From contig NZ_CP130701.1 of NCBI RefSeq assembly GCF_030553075.1, positions 2,728,001 through 2,792,000 on the forward strand: a DNA stretch of 64,000 nucleotides, read 5' to 3'. Every line of letters starts with the position of its first letter. Position 1 is the stretch's first letter. The translations under genes and the position numbers were made by a program. This stretch comes from Halomonas sp. I5-271120. Lineage in GTDB: Bacteria; Pseudomonadota; Gammaproteobacteria; Pseudomonadales; Halomonadaceae. Under the pieces are notes generated by a model. That model searched no databases and had not been told where the DNA came from. It was given only the letters and a program-made list of their open reading frames with translations. This document shows positions 8,489 through 18,258 of the stretch, piece after piece.

Positions 8489-9550
8489 TTGAGCTCAGCC
8501 AGGATCAAGGTGCTTTGCGTCGATGATTCGGCGCTGATACGCGACCTGCTTAGCGAAATCATCAATAGCCAGCCTGACATGGAAGTGGTGGCTGTAGCAC
8601 CAGATCCGTTAGTGGCACGGGATTTGATCAAACAACACAACCCTGATGTCCTGACCCTGGACGTGGAAATGCCACGCATGGACGGTCTGGATTTTCTGGA
8701 GCGCCTGATGCGCCTTCGTCCCATGCCGGTGCTGATGGTTTCGTCGCTGACTCAGGCGGGGTCAGAAGTGACCTTGCGTGCTCTGGAGCTTGGGGCGCTG
8801 GACTTTCTGGCCAAACCTTCCATGGGCATTCGCAGCGGCATGATGGACTATGGCGAGTTGATCGCCGAAAAAATTCGTGCCGCGGCGCGTTCTCGTCCAC
8901 GGCAAGTGCGCCAAAAGGACCGTCCTGCCCCACAAACGCTCAAGGCGCCATTGGTGTCGAGTGAGAAGCTGTTGATCATTGGGGCTTCAACGGGCGGCAC
9001 CGAAGCCATTCGCAATGTGCTTGAGCCTTTGCCTTCCAATGCCCCTGCGATCCTGATCACCCAGCACATGCCGGGCGGTTTCACTCGATCTTTTGCCGAG
9101 CGTCTAGACAAGCTTTGCCAGATTCGCGTAAAGGAAGCCCATGACGGGGAGCGCGTTTTGCCGGGCCATGCCTATATAGCTCCGGGCGATCAGCACCTCA
9201 AGTTAGCGCGGAGCGGTGCCAACTATGTGGTGCGTCTCGATAGCGGTCCGCCGGTCAATCGTCACCGCCCGTCGGTAGATGTGCTCTTCGAATCCGCAGC
9301 TCAGCAGGCCGGACGTAATGCCATAGGCGTGCTGCTGACTGGCATGGGTAAGGATGGTGCTGCTGGTTTATTGACCATGCGCAATGCCGGCTCCGCAACA
9401 GTGGCTCAGGACGAGGACAGTTGCGTTGTATTCGGTATGCCGCGTGAAGCCATCGCCTTGGGGGCCGCCGACGAAGTGCTGCCTCTCGATGCTATCGCCC
9501 CACGTTTGCTGAAACTGGTGGCAGCAGCAGGCCGCGCACAGCGCGTCTAA
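8489..9550 (+). CDS. cheB: Chemotaxis response regulator / methylesterase CheB
   Basis: CheB removes methyl groups from (and deamidates) chemoreceptors once phosphorylated by CheA. The 353 residues comprise a receiver domain with acidic pair D12-D13 and phospho-acceptor D58 ([12 protein letters not shown]), a linker, and a methylesterase domain with Ser167 (GASTGG), His193 (TQHMPGG) and Asp289 (LTGMGKDG). The catalytic residues match the E. coli triad with a constant +3 offset. The start is TTG at 8489, with AAAGGAG a few bases upstream; no ATG or GTG fits the family N-terminus. A FliA promoter lies 66 bp upstream. The stop is 55 bp before the third receptor. Confidence 0.97.
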   Translation: MSSARIKVLCVDDSALIRDLLSEIINSQPDMEVVAVAPDPLVARDLIKQHNPDVLTLDVEMPRMDGLDFLERLMRLRPMPVLMVSSLTQAGSEVTLRALELGALDFLAKPSMGIRSGMMDYGELIAEKIRAAARSRPRQVRQKDRPAPQTLKAPLVSSEKLLIIGASTGGTEAIRNVLEPLPSNAPAILITQHMPGGFTRSFAERLDKLCQIRVKEAHDGERVLPGHAYIAPGDQHLKLARSGANYVVRLDSGPPVNRHRPSVDVLFESAAQQAGRNAIGVLLTGMGKDGAAGLLTMRNAGSATVAQDEDSCVVFGMPREAIALGAADEVLPLDAIAPRLLKLVAAAGRAQRV

Positions 9551-9605
9551 TACCGGCTTCACAATAAGCAAAACAACATCATTGCATGACAGGGAGTACA
9601 CAACC

Positions 9606-11312
9606 ATGCAGCTGTTTCGGAATCTGAGTATTCATGCAGCCATTACCACAGTGCTCGTGGTCTTCGCCCTTTTGATCGGGTTGATTGCTTTCCTGGGGCA
9701 GACGGCTAACCACAAGGCAGGAGAGACCTTTACCACCGTCGATCAGATCAATGTCCAGCAGCTCAACGAGCTCAATCGGGCCGATGCATTGTTGACAGGA
9801 GCACGGCTGGATCTGATGACAGCCTCCAAGCAGTTGCTGGTTGGTCGCACTGACGAGGCCAAGGCCAGGATGGCCGACGCCCTGGATCAAATCGAGCGTG
9901 CTGAGGCACGTTACCAGAGCTTCGAGTCCGTGCCGGTAAGCGAGCTCGGGCGTGAGGCCGTTGATCAGGTGGAAGTGCAGTTCCCTCGCGTACTGGACCT
10001 AGTTCGAGCCGAGCATGAGGCGTTAAGTAACCGTAACAATATGATGTTCGACAGCCTGACGAAGGAGCTGGCTCAGCCAAGCGATGACTTGGATGAGGCC
10101 ATTACCAACTTCGTGCGTTATGCGGATCAACGCGGCGACGCGCTCATCGATGACTACCACGCCAGCGCTTCGACGTTCGAGCTGATCGGCCTTGCCGCAC
10201 TGCTGATAACGGCGGCTATTCTGGTGCTGATCTACGTGGCCATGCGCCGTGTAGTGATCCAGCCGCTGAACTCTGCGGTGGTCACTCTTGAGCGTATCGC
10301 CAAGGCGGATCTCACCGAAGACATCCGTGCCACCACCCGAAACGAGATTGGTAAGCTGTTCGCCGCCATGCGCGATATGCAGCAGGGGCTTTCCAGTACG
10401 GTGGGTACGGTCCGTGAGAGCAGCAGCTCGATTCATGTGGGTACGCGCGAGATCGCCAGCGGCAACGCCGACCTGTCATCGCGCACCGAAGAACAGGCGG
10501 CTTCGCTTCAGCAGACCGCTTCCAGCATGGAAGAGCTGACCACCACTGTTAAGCAGAATGCCGACAACGCGCGTCAGGCCAGCGGTCTTGCGCTCGAAGC
10601 GTCGAGCACGGCAGGTAAGGGAGGCGAGGTGGTTGATCGCGTAATTACCACCATGCATGGTATTTCGCAAAGCTCTCAGAAAATTGCCGATATCACTGGC
10701 GTCATCGATTCGATTGCCTTCCAGACCAATATCCTGGCGCTCAATGCCTCGGTCGAAGCCGCAAGGGCTGGTGAGCAGGGTCGAGGCTTTGCCGTGGTGG
10801 CGGGGGAAGTTCGCAATTTGGCGGGACGTAGCGCTTCGGCAGCCAAGGAAATCAAGACCCTGATTGATGACTCCGTGGGCCAGGTCAAACAAGGCTCCAC
10901 CCTGGTCGAGCAGGCAGGGCAAACCATGCAAGAGGTGGTGGATGCCGTTAAGCGCGTGACAGACATCATGGATGAAATCTCGGCTGCTTCGCAGGAACAG
11001 AGCGATGGCATCGAGCAGGTCACACAAGCGGTTGGCCAGATGGATCAGGTGACGCAGCAGAATGCGTCGCTGGTGCAGCAAGCGGCGGCGGCTGCAACTT
11101 CTCTCGAGGAGCAGGCCAGCCGTCTCGAGCAGGCGGTGGCCGTCTTCCGTCTGGCGGGCGGCGTCCCTCAGGCATTGCCCTCGGCGAGCGCCTCCGCACC
11201 GTCTGGTCGTACGGAAGAGCGTCGCTCTGGGCTGACTCGCTCGACGGCCGCGCATCAGGTGCCGGCAACCCGTGAAAAGGCAACGACCGAAGACGACTGG
11301 GAAGAATTCTGA
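9606..11312 (+). CDS. Chemoreceptor (MCP) with four-helix periplasmic sensor
   Basis: This is a transmembrane receptor of 568 residues with the classic Tar/Tsr layout. It has a membrane helix at about 10-31, about 155 periplasmic residues of helical four-helix-bundle type, a second helix at about 190-212, then HAMP (about 213-266) and the signalling hairpin with tip [20 protein letters not shown]. The tail DDWEEF ends in W-x-x-F, as in the other two receptors here. I prefer the ATG at 9606 ([10 protein letters not shown]), which has AGGGAG about 9 bases upstream, over the one at 9582, which has no ribosome site. The ligand cannot be read from sequence. It sits between cheB and cheY, a position that holds no receptor in E. 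coli. Confidence 0.94.
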   Translation: MQLFRNLSIHAAITTVLVVFALLIGLIAFLGQTANHKAGETFTTVDQINVQQLNELNRADALLTGARLDLMTASKQLLVGRTDEAKARMADALDQIERAEARYQSFESVPVSELGREAVDQVEVQFPRVLDLVRAEHEALSNRNNMMFDSLTKELAQPSDDLDEAITNFVRYADQRGDALIDDYHASASTFELIGLAALLITAAILVLIYVAMRRVVIQPLNSAVVTLERIAKADLTEDIRATTRNEIGKLFAAMRDMQQGLSSTVGTVRESSSSIHVGTREIASGNADLSSRTEEQAASLQQTASSMEELTTTVKQNADNARQASGLALEASSTAGKGGEVVDRVITTMHGISQSSQKIADITGVIDSIAFQTNILALNASVEAARAGEQGRGFAVVAGEVRNLAGRSASAAKEIKTLIDDSVGQVKQGSTLVEQAGQTMQEVVDAVKRVTDIMDEISAASQEQSDGIEQVTQAVGQMDQVTQQNASLVQQAAAAATSLEEQASRLEQAVAVFRLAGGVPQALPSASASAPSGRTEERRSGLTRSTAAHQVPATREKATTEDDWEEF

Positions 11313-11317
11313 TAACG

Positions 11318-11337
11318 GGCCGGCGCATCCGCCGGTC
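11318..11337 (+). other. GC-rich hairpin between the third receptor and cheY
   Basis: GGCCGGCG and CGCCGGTC pair over a CATC loop with one G-T pair. Only TTGATAAC follows, so it is a poor terminator. It may attenuate or stabilise the message between the receptor and cheY. Confidence 0.35.
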
Positions 11338-11368
11338 TTGATAACGACGACATGACGCAGAGGTTGAA

Positions 11369-11758
11369 ATGGCCAATAAGGATATGAAAATTCTGGTGGT
11401 GGATGATTTTCCCACCATGCGGCGCATCGTGCGCAGCCTGCTCAAGGAGCTGGGGTTCACGAATGTGGAAGAGGCCGAGGACGGTCAGGACGGGCTGAAC
11501 AAGCTCAAACATGGCGGCTTCGAATTTGTGGTATCGGATTGGAACATGCCCAATCTTGATGGCCTGGAGATGCTCAAGCAGATTCGCGGCGACGATAGCC
11601 TGAAAGAGCTGCCGGTACTGATGGTGACCGCTGAAGCCAAGAAGGAAAACATCATCGCCGCCGCTCAGGCAGGCGCCAATGGCTATGTGGTCAAGCCGTT
11701 CACCGCCGCGACGCTCGATGAGAAGCTGAACAAGATCTTCGAAAAGCTCGGCATGTAA
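11369..11758 (+). CDS. cheY: Chemotaxis response regulator CheY
   Basis: Phospho-CheY binds the flagellar switch and changes rotation direction. This is a single receiver domain of 129 residues, the same length as E. coli CheY and very close to it across the whole protein. Key residues are visible: acidic pair D12-D13 ([11 protein letters not shown]), phospho-acceptor D57 ([11 protein letters not shown]), the switch Thr in [12 protein letters not shown] and the conserved Lys in [11 protein letters not shown]. The C-terminal helix FEKLGM, part of the FliM/CheZ-binding face in E. coli, is kept. The start ATG is preceded by AGAGG. It is followed after 38 bp by cheZ. Confidence 0.98.
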   Translation: MANKDMKILVVDDFPTMRRIVRSLLKELGFTNVEEAEDGQDGLNKLKHGGFEFVVSDWNMPNLDGLEMLKQIRGDDSLKELPVLMVTAEAKKENIIAAAQAGANGYVVKPFTAATLDEKLNKIFEKLGM

Positions 11759-11796
11759 TCACGACGAGGGGCTTGCCCTCGGCAGGAGAAACGATC

Positions 11797-12483
11797 ATGA
11801 GCGATAATGCTCAACAGGCGTCTACCCACGGTGGTGACAGCGAAGATCTGGTGAAGCGCATTGGGCAACTGACGCGCATGCTGCGCGAAAACATGCGCGA
11901 GCTCGGGCTTGACCAGGAAATCGAGAAGGCGGCCGAGGCGATTCCTGATGCGAGGGACCGTCTGAACTACGTGGCCTCGATGACCGAACAGGCTGCGGAT
12001 CGAGCACTCAATGCCATCGATCGGGCTCAGCCGCTGCAGGATGATCTCGAGTCCCGCGCCTCGGCGCTCGACAAGCGCTGGGCTGAGTGGTTCGAAGCGC
12101 CGAAAGAGCTGGATGAAGCTCGCGAGTTGGTCATTGATACTCGCAGCTATCTCGCTGAGGTGCCTGAGAAGACTCAAGGGACGCAGAAGGAGCTGATGGA
12201 AATTATGATGGCCCAGGACTTCCAGGACCTGACGGGCCAGGTGATCAAGAAGATGATGGATGTCATCCGTGAGATCGAGCATCAGTTGGTACAAGTGCTG
12301 CTCGACAGCGTGCCCGCCGAACAGGGTCGCGACGAGATGAAGCGTCGTGCCGAAGGGCAGTGGGAGGCCGATGCCAAGCGTGAGGCCTCGCTGCTCAATG
12401 GCCCTCAGGTCAAGCCAGAGGCCCCAGATGTGGTCAGCAGTCAGGACCAGGTCGATGACCTCCTGGATGAACTGGGTTTCTAA
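11797..12483 (+). CDS. cheZ: CheY-P phosphatase CheZ
   Basis: CheZ dephosphorylates CheY-P to end the tumble signal. The 228-residue helical protein has the active-site helix MAQDFQDLTGQVIKKMMDVI, which holds the Asp and Gln that act on CheY-P in E. coli, and the C-terminal CheY-anchoring peptide VDDLLDELGF after a flexible linker. I use the ATG at 11797 (MSDNAQQAS), which has GGCAGGAG upstream; the ATG at 11773 would add eight residues without a ribosome site. A terminator follows at once (12494-12525), so cheZ is the last gene of the chemotaxis transcript. CheZ is mostly confined to the beta and gamma proteobacteria. Confidence 0.95.
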   Translation: MSDNAQQASTHGGDSEDLVKRIGQLTRMLRENMRELGLDQEIEKAAEAIPDARDRLNYVASMTEQAADRALNAIDRAQPLQDDLESRASALDKRWAEWFEAPKELDEARELVIDTRSYLAEVPEKTQGTQKELMEIMMAQDFQDLTGQVIKKMMDVIREIEHQLVQVLLDSVPAEQGRDEMKRRAEGQWEADAKREASLLNGPQVKPEAPDVVSSQDQVDDLLDELGF

Positions 12484-12493
12484 ATCTCGAGCC

Positions 12494-12525
12494 CCGCCGG
12501 ACATCATCATGTTCGGCGGAGTTTT
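12494..12525 (+). terminator. Rho-independent terminator after cheZ
   Basis: CCGCCGGACAT (12494-12504) pairs with ATGTTCGGCGG (12509-12519), 11 bp with one G-T pair, over a CATC loop. AGTTTT follows. It ends the che transcript 10 bp past the cheZ stop. Confidence 0.8.
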
Positions 12526-12714
12526 ATCCAGAATTCACTCTGTATGCTTATTTCCCCTGCCACTCTCAAGCTTCCCCCTGGCTGAGTGATAAAGCGTATG
12601 CGCCTGAATAAGGCCTAATACCTCGCGCTATTTGACGCATCGCCCCTTCCCCGCTTTCTCGACAATGATCAACATCCAATCGCCCTCTCCGCAAAGGCCC
12701 GCTGGTTATGGCTT

Positions 12715-13851
12715 ATGGCCGATGAAAGCAGTGATGACGAAAAGACAGAAGATGCCACACCACGACGAGAACAGAAGGCGCGTGAAGACGGTCAGGTAGC
12801 TCGTTCGCGCGAACTGGCGACCTTCTTGCTCCTGTTGGCCGGTGTCATTGGTTTGTGGTCGATGGGCAACACCTTGTACAACGAGCTTGGCACGGTTATG
12901 GAGCAGTCGTTTCTGTTCGAGCGTCGACAGGCGTTCGAAGTGATGCCCATGCTCACCCATGCCTGGACGCTTGGGCAAAACGCCTTGTTCACGCTGATGC
13001 CGTTATTCTTCTTACTGGTGTGCGTGGCTCTGGTCGCGCCGGCCTTGCTGGGTGGATGGCTGATATCAGCCAAGTCGCTGCAGCCTCAGCTCTCCAAGAT
13101 GAACCCCCTCAAGGGGCTGAAGCGGCTTTTCTCGACTCAAGCACTGGCTGAGCTGGCCAAGGCAATCGCCAAGGCGGTCCTGGTAGGAGGGGTGGGGGCA
13201 TGGTTTCTGGTGACTCATCTTGGCGAGTTCATGTCGCTTATGAACCAGCCCGTCAAGCAAGCCCTAGCCAATGCGATGGGCCTTGCTGCGACGGCCTGCG
13301 GCTTGATGATACTGACCTTGATTGTGCCGGTTCTCATCGACGTCCCTTTCCAGCTCTGGAGTCATGCCAAGAAGTTGCGCATGAGTAAGGACGAGGTCAA
13401 GCGGGAGCACAAGGAGTCCGAGGGTGACCCTCAAGTCAAAGGGCGCATTCGCTCTCAGCAACAGGCCATGGCTCGCAACCGCATGATGAGCAAGGTGCCA
13501 GAAGCCGACGTTATCGTGACCAACCCGACACACTACGCCGTGGCACTTAGCTACGACCAGAGCAAGATGGCTGCGCCGCGGGTGGTGGCCAAGGGCGCCG
13601 ATGAGGTGGCCAAACGGATTCGTGAGCTGGGTGAAGAACATGGTGTCCCGATGCTCGAAGCCCCACCGCTGGCGCGAGCTCTGCATGGCCATGTCGATCT
13701 CGATGGAGAGGTGCCCATGGCGCTGTATACGGCCGTGGCCGAGGTCCTGGCCTGGTCTATGCGCCTCAAGAGCGTACGCGTGGATGGCGGTGAGATGCCA
13801 GAGACACCTCATGATCTGCCGGTCCCCAGCGAGTTGGATGGTGGGTCCTAG
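12715..13851 (+). CDS. flhB: Flagellar type III export gate protein FlhB
   Basis: FlhB is an inner-membrane part of the flagellar export gate that switches substrate from rod/hook to filament proteins. It has the family N-terminus (DDEKTEDATPRREQKAREDGQ), four membrane segments within about residues 30-215, and a cytoplasmic autocleavage domain with NPTH at 270-273 (E. coli cleaves after Asn269). Length is 378 against about 382. The ATG at 12715 fits the family start, but I see only a weak ribosome site. It stands 231 bp after cheZ, behind a terminator, so it needs its own promoter; none was recognised in the pyrimidine-rich gap. flhA follows after 38 bp. Confidence 0.96.
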   Translation: MADESSDDEKTEDATPRREQKAREDGQVARSRELATFLLLLAGVIGLWSMGNTLYNELGTVMEQSFLFERRQAFEVMPMLTHAWTLGQNALFTLMPLFFLLVCVALVAPALLGGWLISAKSLQPQLSKMNPLKGLKRLFSTQALAELAKAIAKAVLVGGVGAWFLVTHLGEFMSLMNQPVKQALANAMGLAATACGLMILTLIVPVLIDVPFQLWSHAKKLRMSKDEVKREHKESEGDPQVKGRIRSQQQAMARNRMMSKVPEADVIVTNPTHYAVALSYDQSKMAAPRVVAKGADEVAKRIRELGEEHGVPMLEAPPLARALHGHVDLDGEVPMALYTAVAEVLAWSMRLKSVRVDGGEMPETPHDLPVPSELDGGS

Positions 13852-13889
13852 CCTGACGCCCCGAGCGATGAAATCACCAAGGAGCCTCG

Positions 13890-15974
13890 ATGAGAGCGCT
13901 GACTAACTATCTGGGCCGCATGGATCTGTTGGGTGACATGCGGATGAAGCTGCTGGCAGGCCCGTTGCTGATCATCATGATCCTGTCGATGATGATCCTG
14001 CCGCTGCCTCCCTTCGCGCTGGACCTGTTTTTCACCTTTAACATCGCCTTGGCGGTGATGGTGCTATTGGTCAGCATGTTCACCCAGAAGCCGCTCGACT
14101 TTGCAGCCTTTCCGGCAGTGCTGCTGTTCACCACTCTGTTGCGCCTGTCATTGAATGTGGCCTCGACGCGTGTGGTGCTGATGGAAGGCCACCAGGGCGG
14201 CGACTCGGCAGGCAAGGTCATCGAGGCGTTTGGTCAGTTTTTGGTCGGCGGCAACTTCGCTGTTGGCTTGGTGGTGTTCCTGATCCTGGTCATCATCAAC
14301 TTCATGGTCATCACCAAGGGCGCTGGGCGTATCGCCGAAGTGGGGGCTCGCTTCATGCTCGACGCCATGCCCGGCAAGCAGATGGCGATCGATGCCGACC
14401 TCAATGCCGGCCTGATTGGTGAGGACGAAGCCCGCCAACGTCGCTCCGATGTGTCTCAGGAGGCCGACTTCTACGGTTCCATGGACGGTGCCAGCAAGTT
14501 CGTGCGTGGTGACGCCATGGCGGGGCTTGTCATCATGGTGGTCAACATCATCGGTGGGCTGTTGATCGGCATGATGCAGCATGACCTGGACTTCGGCACC
14601 GCCGCCAAGACCTATACTCTGCTGACCATCGGTGACGGCTTGGTCGCACAGATCCCTGCGCTGGTGATCTCCACCGCTGCCGGCGTGACCGTCTCTAGGG
14701 TCACTACCGATCAAGATGTCGGCCAGCAGATGATCAGTCAGCTATTCATCAACCCTCAGGTGTTGTGGCTGGCTGCTGGCGTCATGGGGATGCTGGGGCT
14801 GGTGCCGGGCATGCCCAACCTGGTGTTCCTGACTTTTACCGTGCTGCTCGGAAGCCTGGCCTGGTGGCTGCAGCGCAACGAACAAAACCGCGTGACCGAG
14901 GAAGCGGTCAAAACCGCGCCTCCCCCCGCTCAGGAAGCACCTGAAGCAAGCTGGGACGATGTCCACCTGGTCGACACTCTGGGCCTCGAGGTGGGACACC
15001 GGCTGATTCCTCTGGTTGACCACCGCCAGCAGGGCGAGCTGCTAGGCCGCATCAAGAGCGTACGCAAGAAATATGCTCAGGAGGTGGGCTTCCTGCCGCC
15101 CGTCGTGCATATCCGCGACAACCTCGAGCTGGGGGCCAACACCTACGTGATTACCCTCAAGGGAGTAGAGATCGGTCAAGCCGAAGCCTACCCGGGCAAG
15201 TGGCTGGCCATCGATCCTGGCCAGGTCTCGGGGCAGCTCGAAGGCACCCGGACAGAAGACCCAGCCTTTGGGCTGCCCGCCGTTTGGATCGAGGCCGCGC
15301 AGCGCGAACACGCCCAGGTATACGGTTACACCGTGGTCGATGCCGGCACCGTCGTCGCCACGCATCTCAACCACTTGCTGCATCAGCATGCCGGCGAGAT
15401 GTTGGGTCGACAAGAGGTTCAACAGCTACTCGACAAGCTGGGCGAGGAAGACAAGACCCTAGTCGAAGATGTGGTGCCGAAGATCGTCAACCTCACACAA
15501 TTGCAGCGGCTGCTTCAGCAATTGCTCGAGGAAGATGTGTCGATTCGCGATATGCGCACCATTCTCGATACTCTGGCCGAACATGGCGGTGGCCAGGTAG
15601 ATGTCAGCGATCTTACGGCCATGGTTCGCGTCGCCCTGGGACGTGCGATCACTCAGCAATGGTTCCCGGTCCAGGGCGATCTGCATGTGATCGGCCTCGA
15701 TGCCAACCTCGAGCAGGTGCTGATGCAGGCCATGAACAGTGGTGGGGCGCTCGAACCCGGACTCGCCGAAACCCTGATGGATCAAGCCTCCAAGGCGCTG
15801 GAGCGTCAGGATCAGAGCGGTGAGCCCCCGGTGCTGGTGGTCCAGCACAGCCTGCGTGCGCTGCTGTCGCGCTTTCTGCGCCGGCGCCTGCGCCACCTGG
15901 TGGTGATGTCTCAGGCCGAAATACCCGACGACCGCACGCTCAGGATCACCAGCATGGTGGGAGGTGATCGATGA
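13890..15974 (+). CDS. flhA: Flagellar type III export gate protein FlhA
   Basis: FlhA forms the nonameric ring of the flagellar export gate and links proton flow to secretion. The N-terminal half has about eight membrane helices and the FHIPEP-family signature (RFMLDAMPGKQMAIDADLNA), including the conserved acidic residues of the cytoplasmic loop. The C-terminal half (from about 345) is the soluble domain that docks chaperone-substrate complexes. The length of 694 is typical. AAGGAG lies 6 bases before the ATG. The last four bases overlap the flhF start (ATGA), implying coupled translation. Confidence 0.97.
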   Translation: MRALTNYLGRMDLLGDMRMKLLAGPLLIIMILSMMILPLPPFALDLFFTFNIALAVMVLLVSMFTQKPLDFAAFPAVLLFTTLLRLSLNVASTRVVLMEGHQGGDSAGKVIEAFGQFLVGGNFAVGLVVFLILVIINFMVITKGAGRIAEVGARFMLDAMPGKQMAIDADLNAGLIGEDEARQRRSDVSQEADFYGSMDGASKFVRGDAMAGLVIMVVNIIGGLLIGMMQHDLDFGTAAKTYTLLTIGDGLVAQIPALVISTAAGVTVSRVTTDQDVGQQMISQLFINPQVLWLAAGVMGMLGLVPGMPNLVFLTFTVLLGSLAWWLQRNEQNRVTEEAVKTAPPPAQEAPEASWDDVHLVDTLGLEVGHRLIPLVDHRQQGELLGRIKSVRKKYAQEVGFLPPVVHIRDNLELGANTYVITLKGVEIGQAEAYPGKWLAIDPGQVSGQLEGTRTEDPAFGLPAVWIEAAQREHAQVYGYTVVDAGTVVATHLNHLLHQHAGEMLGRQEVQQLLDKLGEEDKTLVEDVVPKIVNLTQLQRLLQQLLEEDVSIRDMRTILDTLAEHGGGQVDVSDLTAMVRVALGRAITQQWFPVQGDLHVIGLDANLEQVLMQAMNSGGALEPGLAETLMDQASKALERQDQSGEPPVLVVQHSLRALLSRFLRRRLRHLVVMSQAEIPDDRTLRITSMVGGDR

Positions 15975-18256
15975 GCGTGAAACGCTTCCTGGGGGCGAAC
16001 AGCCGCGAGGCTATGCGCCAGGTGCGTGCGCTGCTGGGTGATGACGCACTTATCCTCGCTAATCGCCCGGTCGAAGACGGCGTCGAGATCCTGGCGATGG
16101 CCGACGATACAGGTGACGCCATGGCGACATCAGAACCGGCTGCCCGTGAGGCACCGCCTGCCTCGCGACCGGCGGCCACCGCTGGAAGTAACGGCGGTCT
16201 TGACTGGCGAGCCGCTCATCGCGCCTCTTCCGGACTGATGGCGCAGAGAGCACAGCCAGCCGTCGAGGCCCCCCCGACTCGCCCTGCGGCGAGTGTCTCA
16301 ACGCCGCAGGACTTCGCTGCCCTTAGCCAGCAACTGCTGGGTGAAATGCAGGAAATGCGCGAAATGCTCGGCCAGCAAGACCGCGCCGGGCCCGGACCCG
16401 CGTCTGATCTGCGCCGCCGCTTGCTGGCATCGGGCTTCGGTCATGAGTTGGTCGCTGAGTTACTGGCGGCCCTGCCTTCGGAACTTGCCGGCACCTCCCT
16501 CGAGAACCAGCGGGCGTGGCTGCAACGTCAATTGGTGGCCCGGCTTGCTGTCGCATCGGAGCCCGAGGCGCTGCTCGACCAGGGTGGGGTGATTGCCCTG
16601 GTGGGTCCAACCGGTGTCGGCAAGACCACCACGACGGCCAAGCTCGCCGCCCGCTATGTGATGCGCCACGGCCCTGAGCAGGCGGTTCTGGTCACTACCG
16701 ACGCCTACCGCATCGGCGCCCAGGACCAGTTGCGTATCTACGCTGACCTGATGGGCATCGAGATGCACGCGCTCGAAGCCGATCGTCCCCTGGAAAGTCT
16801 CTTGCCGCAACTGGTCGACAAGCACCTGGTCATCGTCGATACCGTGGGCATGAGCCAGCGTGATCGCCGGCTGCTTGAACAGATCGCTCACCTGCGCGGC
16901 GACAGTCGTGCCGTACGCTTGGTGTTGCTGCTCAATGCCGCCAGCCAGGGCGAGACGATCGATGAGGTGGTGACCACTTACTTACAGTCTGCCCGCGCCG
17001 TTGGCGGACGCCTTGAGGATGCCATCCTCACCAAGCAGGACGAGGCCGCTAGACTGGGCGGCGCCCTGGATACCCTGATCCGCCATGGATTGACCCTGCA
17101 CTTCGTTTCTCACGGCCAGCGGGTGCCCGAAGATCTAGGGCTGGCTGATGCACAGGAACTGATCCGAGAGGCACTGGAAGCCGGCGTCCCTTCACCCTTC
17201 GCCGACGCCCAGGCCGATGAGTCTCAGGCCAGTGCCAGTCGAGGTGCACCGGCGCTGCTTGGCCAGGGCAGGGCGCTTGGCAGTATCTGGGAAATGCTGC
17301 ATGCCCAGGTGCCTGGCTTCGCCACCCTAGCCGATGCTTGGGCGATCAGCTCACTGCCGCCGAGCCTGCATTCAGAGCGCCTGGCGCCCCTTCATGAGCG
17401 GGTGCCAGCGTCGGTGTCTACGCTCTTGTGGGCGCGGTCATCGACGCTTCAGGGTGAGGACTGGGTGTTACCTCATCTGGCCGTCGATGACGAGGGGCGC
17501 CCGGCGGTACAGCCGTTCCCCGAGCACCGGCTGATGGCGGGTCAATGCGCGCGCATGGAGTGGGCCGAGACGACATTGGGAGTGAGCGCTCATTTGCTGC
17601 CCCGGCTGCCCGATGCCCGGGCAAGAGCTTGGCTTCAAGCGCGTAGCAGCGGTTGGTTGAGCCAGGCACAGGGCAACAGCCGCGTGCTTTATCGCGCCGA
17701 GCGTCTGCCCCTTGCCGGGCTTGCCAATGAGGCACAGGCCATCGAACCTGCGCTGATTCGCTATCGTGGCCAGGCGGCCAAAGTCATGCTGAGCCGGCTT
17801 GACGTCCTCAGTTACGGTGCAGGTGAAGCCAGCGGCGATGCCTTGTGTGCCTGGTTCGCTGAGGTACGCGGTCGTGATAGCGGCATGATGCTGACCCGTC
17901 GTTACGCCTTGTCGCCAGCCTGGTGGTCGATCGAGTCTGGCCGAGAGGCATTGCTCAAGCAGCTTTACAACGATGAGCTGCCGACACTTGCTCGCCAGGC
18001 ATCGCGGCAGCTCGCCGGGCATGGGCCGCTTGCCATCGACAGCGAGTTAAGGGTGTTCATGGCGACGGGCATTGCCGCCTTGGCGCTGCATCTCGAGCAT
18101 GCCGAAGATGATTGGGCCATGGACGTGCGTGCGCACCTGTTGCGACTGCAGGCGGGTCGTCGGCCACGTCGCGCCAAGAGCCTGTTGGAGGGATTGATAC
18201 AGGTACTGGATGCCCGCGAAGCGATTCGCCACTTCAGTGAACAGGCAGGGCGTTGA
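15971..18256 (+). CDS. flhF: SRP-type GTPase FlhF with a large extra C-terminal region
   Basis: FlhF is a GTPase related to Ffh/FtsY that places flagella at the pole in many bacteria. Visible parts are an N-terminal basic region (VKRFLGANSREAMRQVRALLG), a variable linker, and an NG domain (about 140-405) with P-loop GPTGVGKTTTTAKLA, TTDAYRIGAQDQL, DTVGMSQRD and TKQDEA, all intact. The family usually ends near here at about 390-500 residues. This one continues for about 355 residues (about 406-761) of soluble, Trp- and Leu-rich sequence I do not recognise. It overlaps flhA by 4 bp. The gene after it is not flhG/fleN, its usual regulator. FlhF identity is firm; the role of the extension is unknown. 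Confidence 0.93.
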   Translation: MSVKRFLGANSREAMRQVRALLGDDALILANRPVEDGVEILAMADDTGDAMATSEPAAREAPPASRPAATAGSNGGLDWRAAHRASSGLMAQRAQPAVEAPPTRPAASVSTPQDFAALSQQLLGEMQEMREMLGQQDRAGPGPASDLRRRLLASGFGHELVAELLAALPSELAGTSLENQRAWLQRQLVARLAVASEPEALLDQGGVIALVGPTGVGKTTTTAKLAARYVMRHGPEQAVLVTTDAYRIGAQDQLRIYADLMGIEMHALEADRPLESLLPQLVDKHLVIVDTVGMSQRDRRLLEQIAHLRGDSRAVRLVLLLNAASQGETIDEVVTTYLQSARAVGGRLEDAILTKQDEAARLGGALDTLIRHGLTLHFVSHGQRVPEDLGLADAQELIREALEAGVPSPFADAQADESQASASRGAPALLGQGRALGSIWEMLHAQVPGFATLADAWAISSLPPSLHSERLAPLHERVPASVSTLLWARSSTLQGEDWVLPHLAVDDEGRPAVQPFPEHRLMAGQCARMEWAETTLGVSAHLLPRLPDARARAWLQARSSGWLSQAQGNSRVLYRAERLPLAGLANEAQAIEPALIRYRGQAAKVMLSRLDVLSYGAGEASGDALCAWFAEVRGRDSGMMLTRRYALSPAWWSIESGREALLKQLYNDELPTLARQASRQLAGHGPLAIDSELRVFMATGIAALALHLEHAEDDWAMDVRAHLLRLQAGRRPRRAKSLLEGLIQVLDAREAIRHFSEQAGR

Positions 18257-18258
18257 GT

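Noticed and set aside
12590-12620. FliA-like promoter before flhB (TAAAG ... GCCTAATA)
   Set aside because: The gap between the boxes is 19 bp, too long for sigma-28, and the -10 match is poor.
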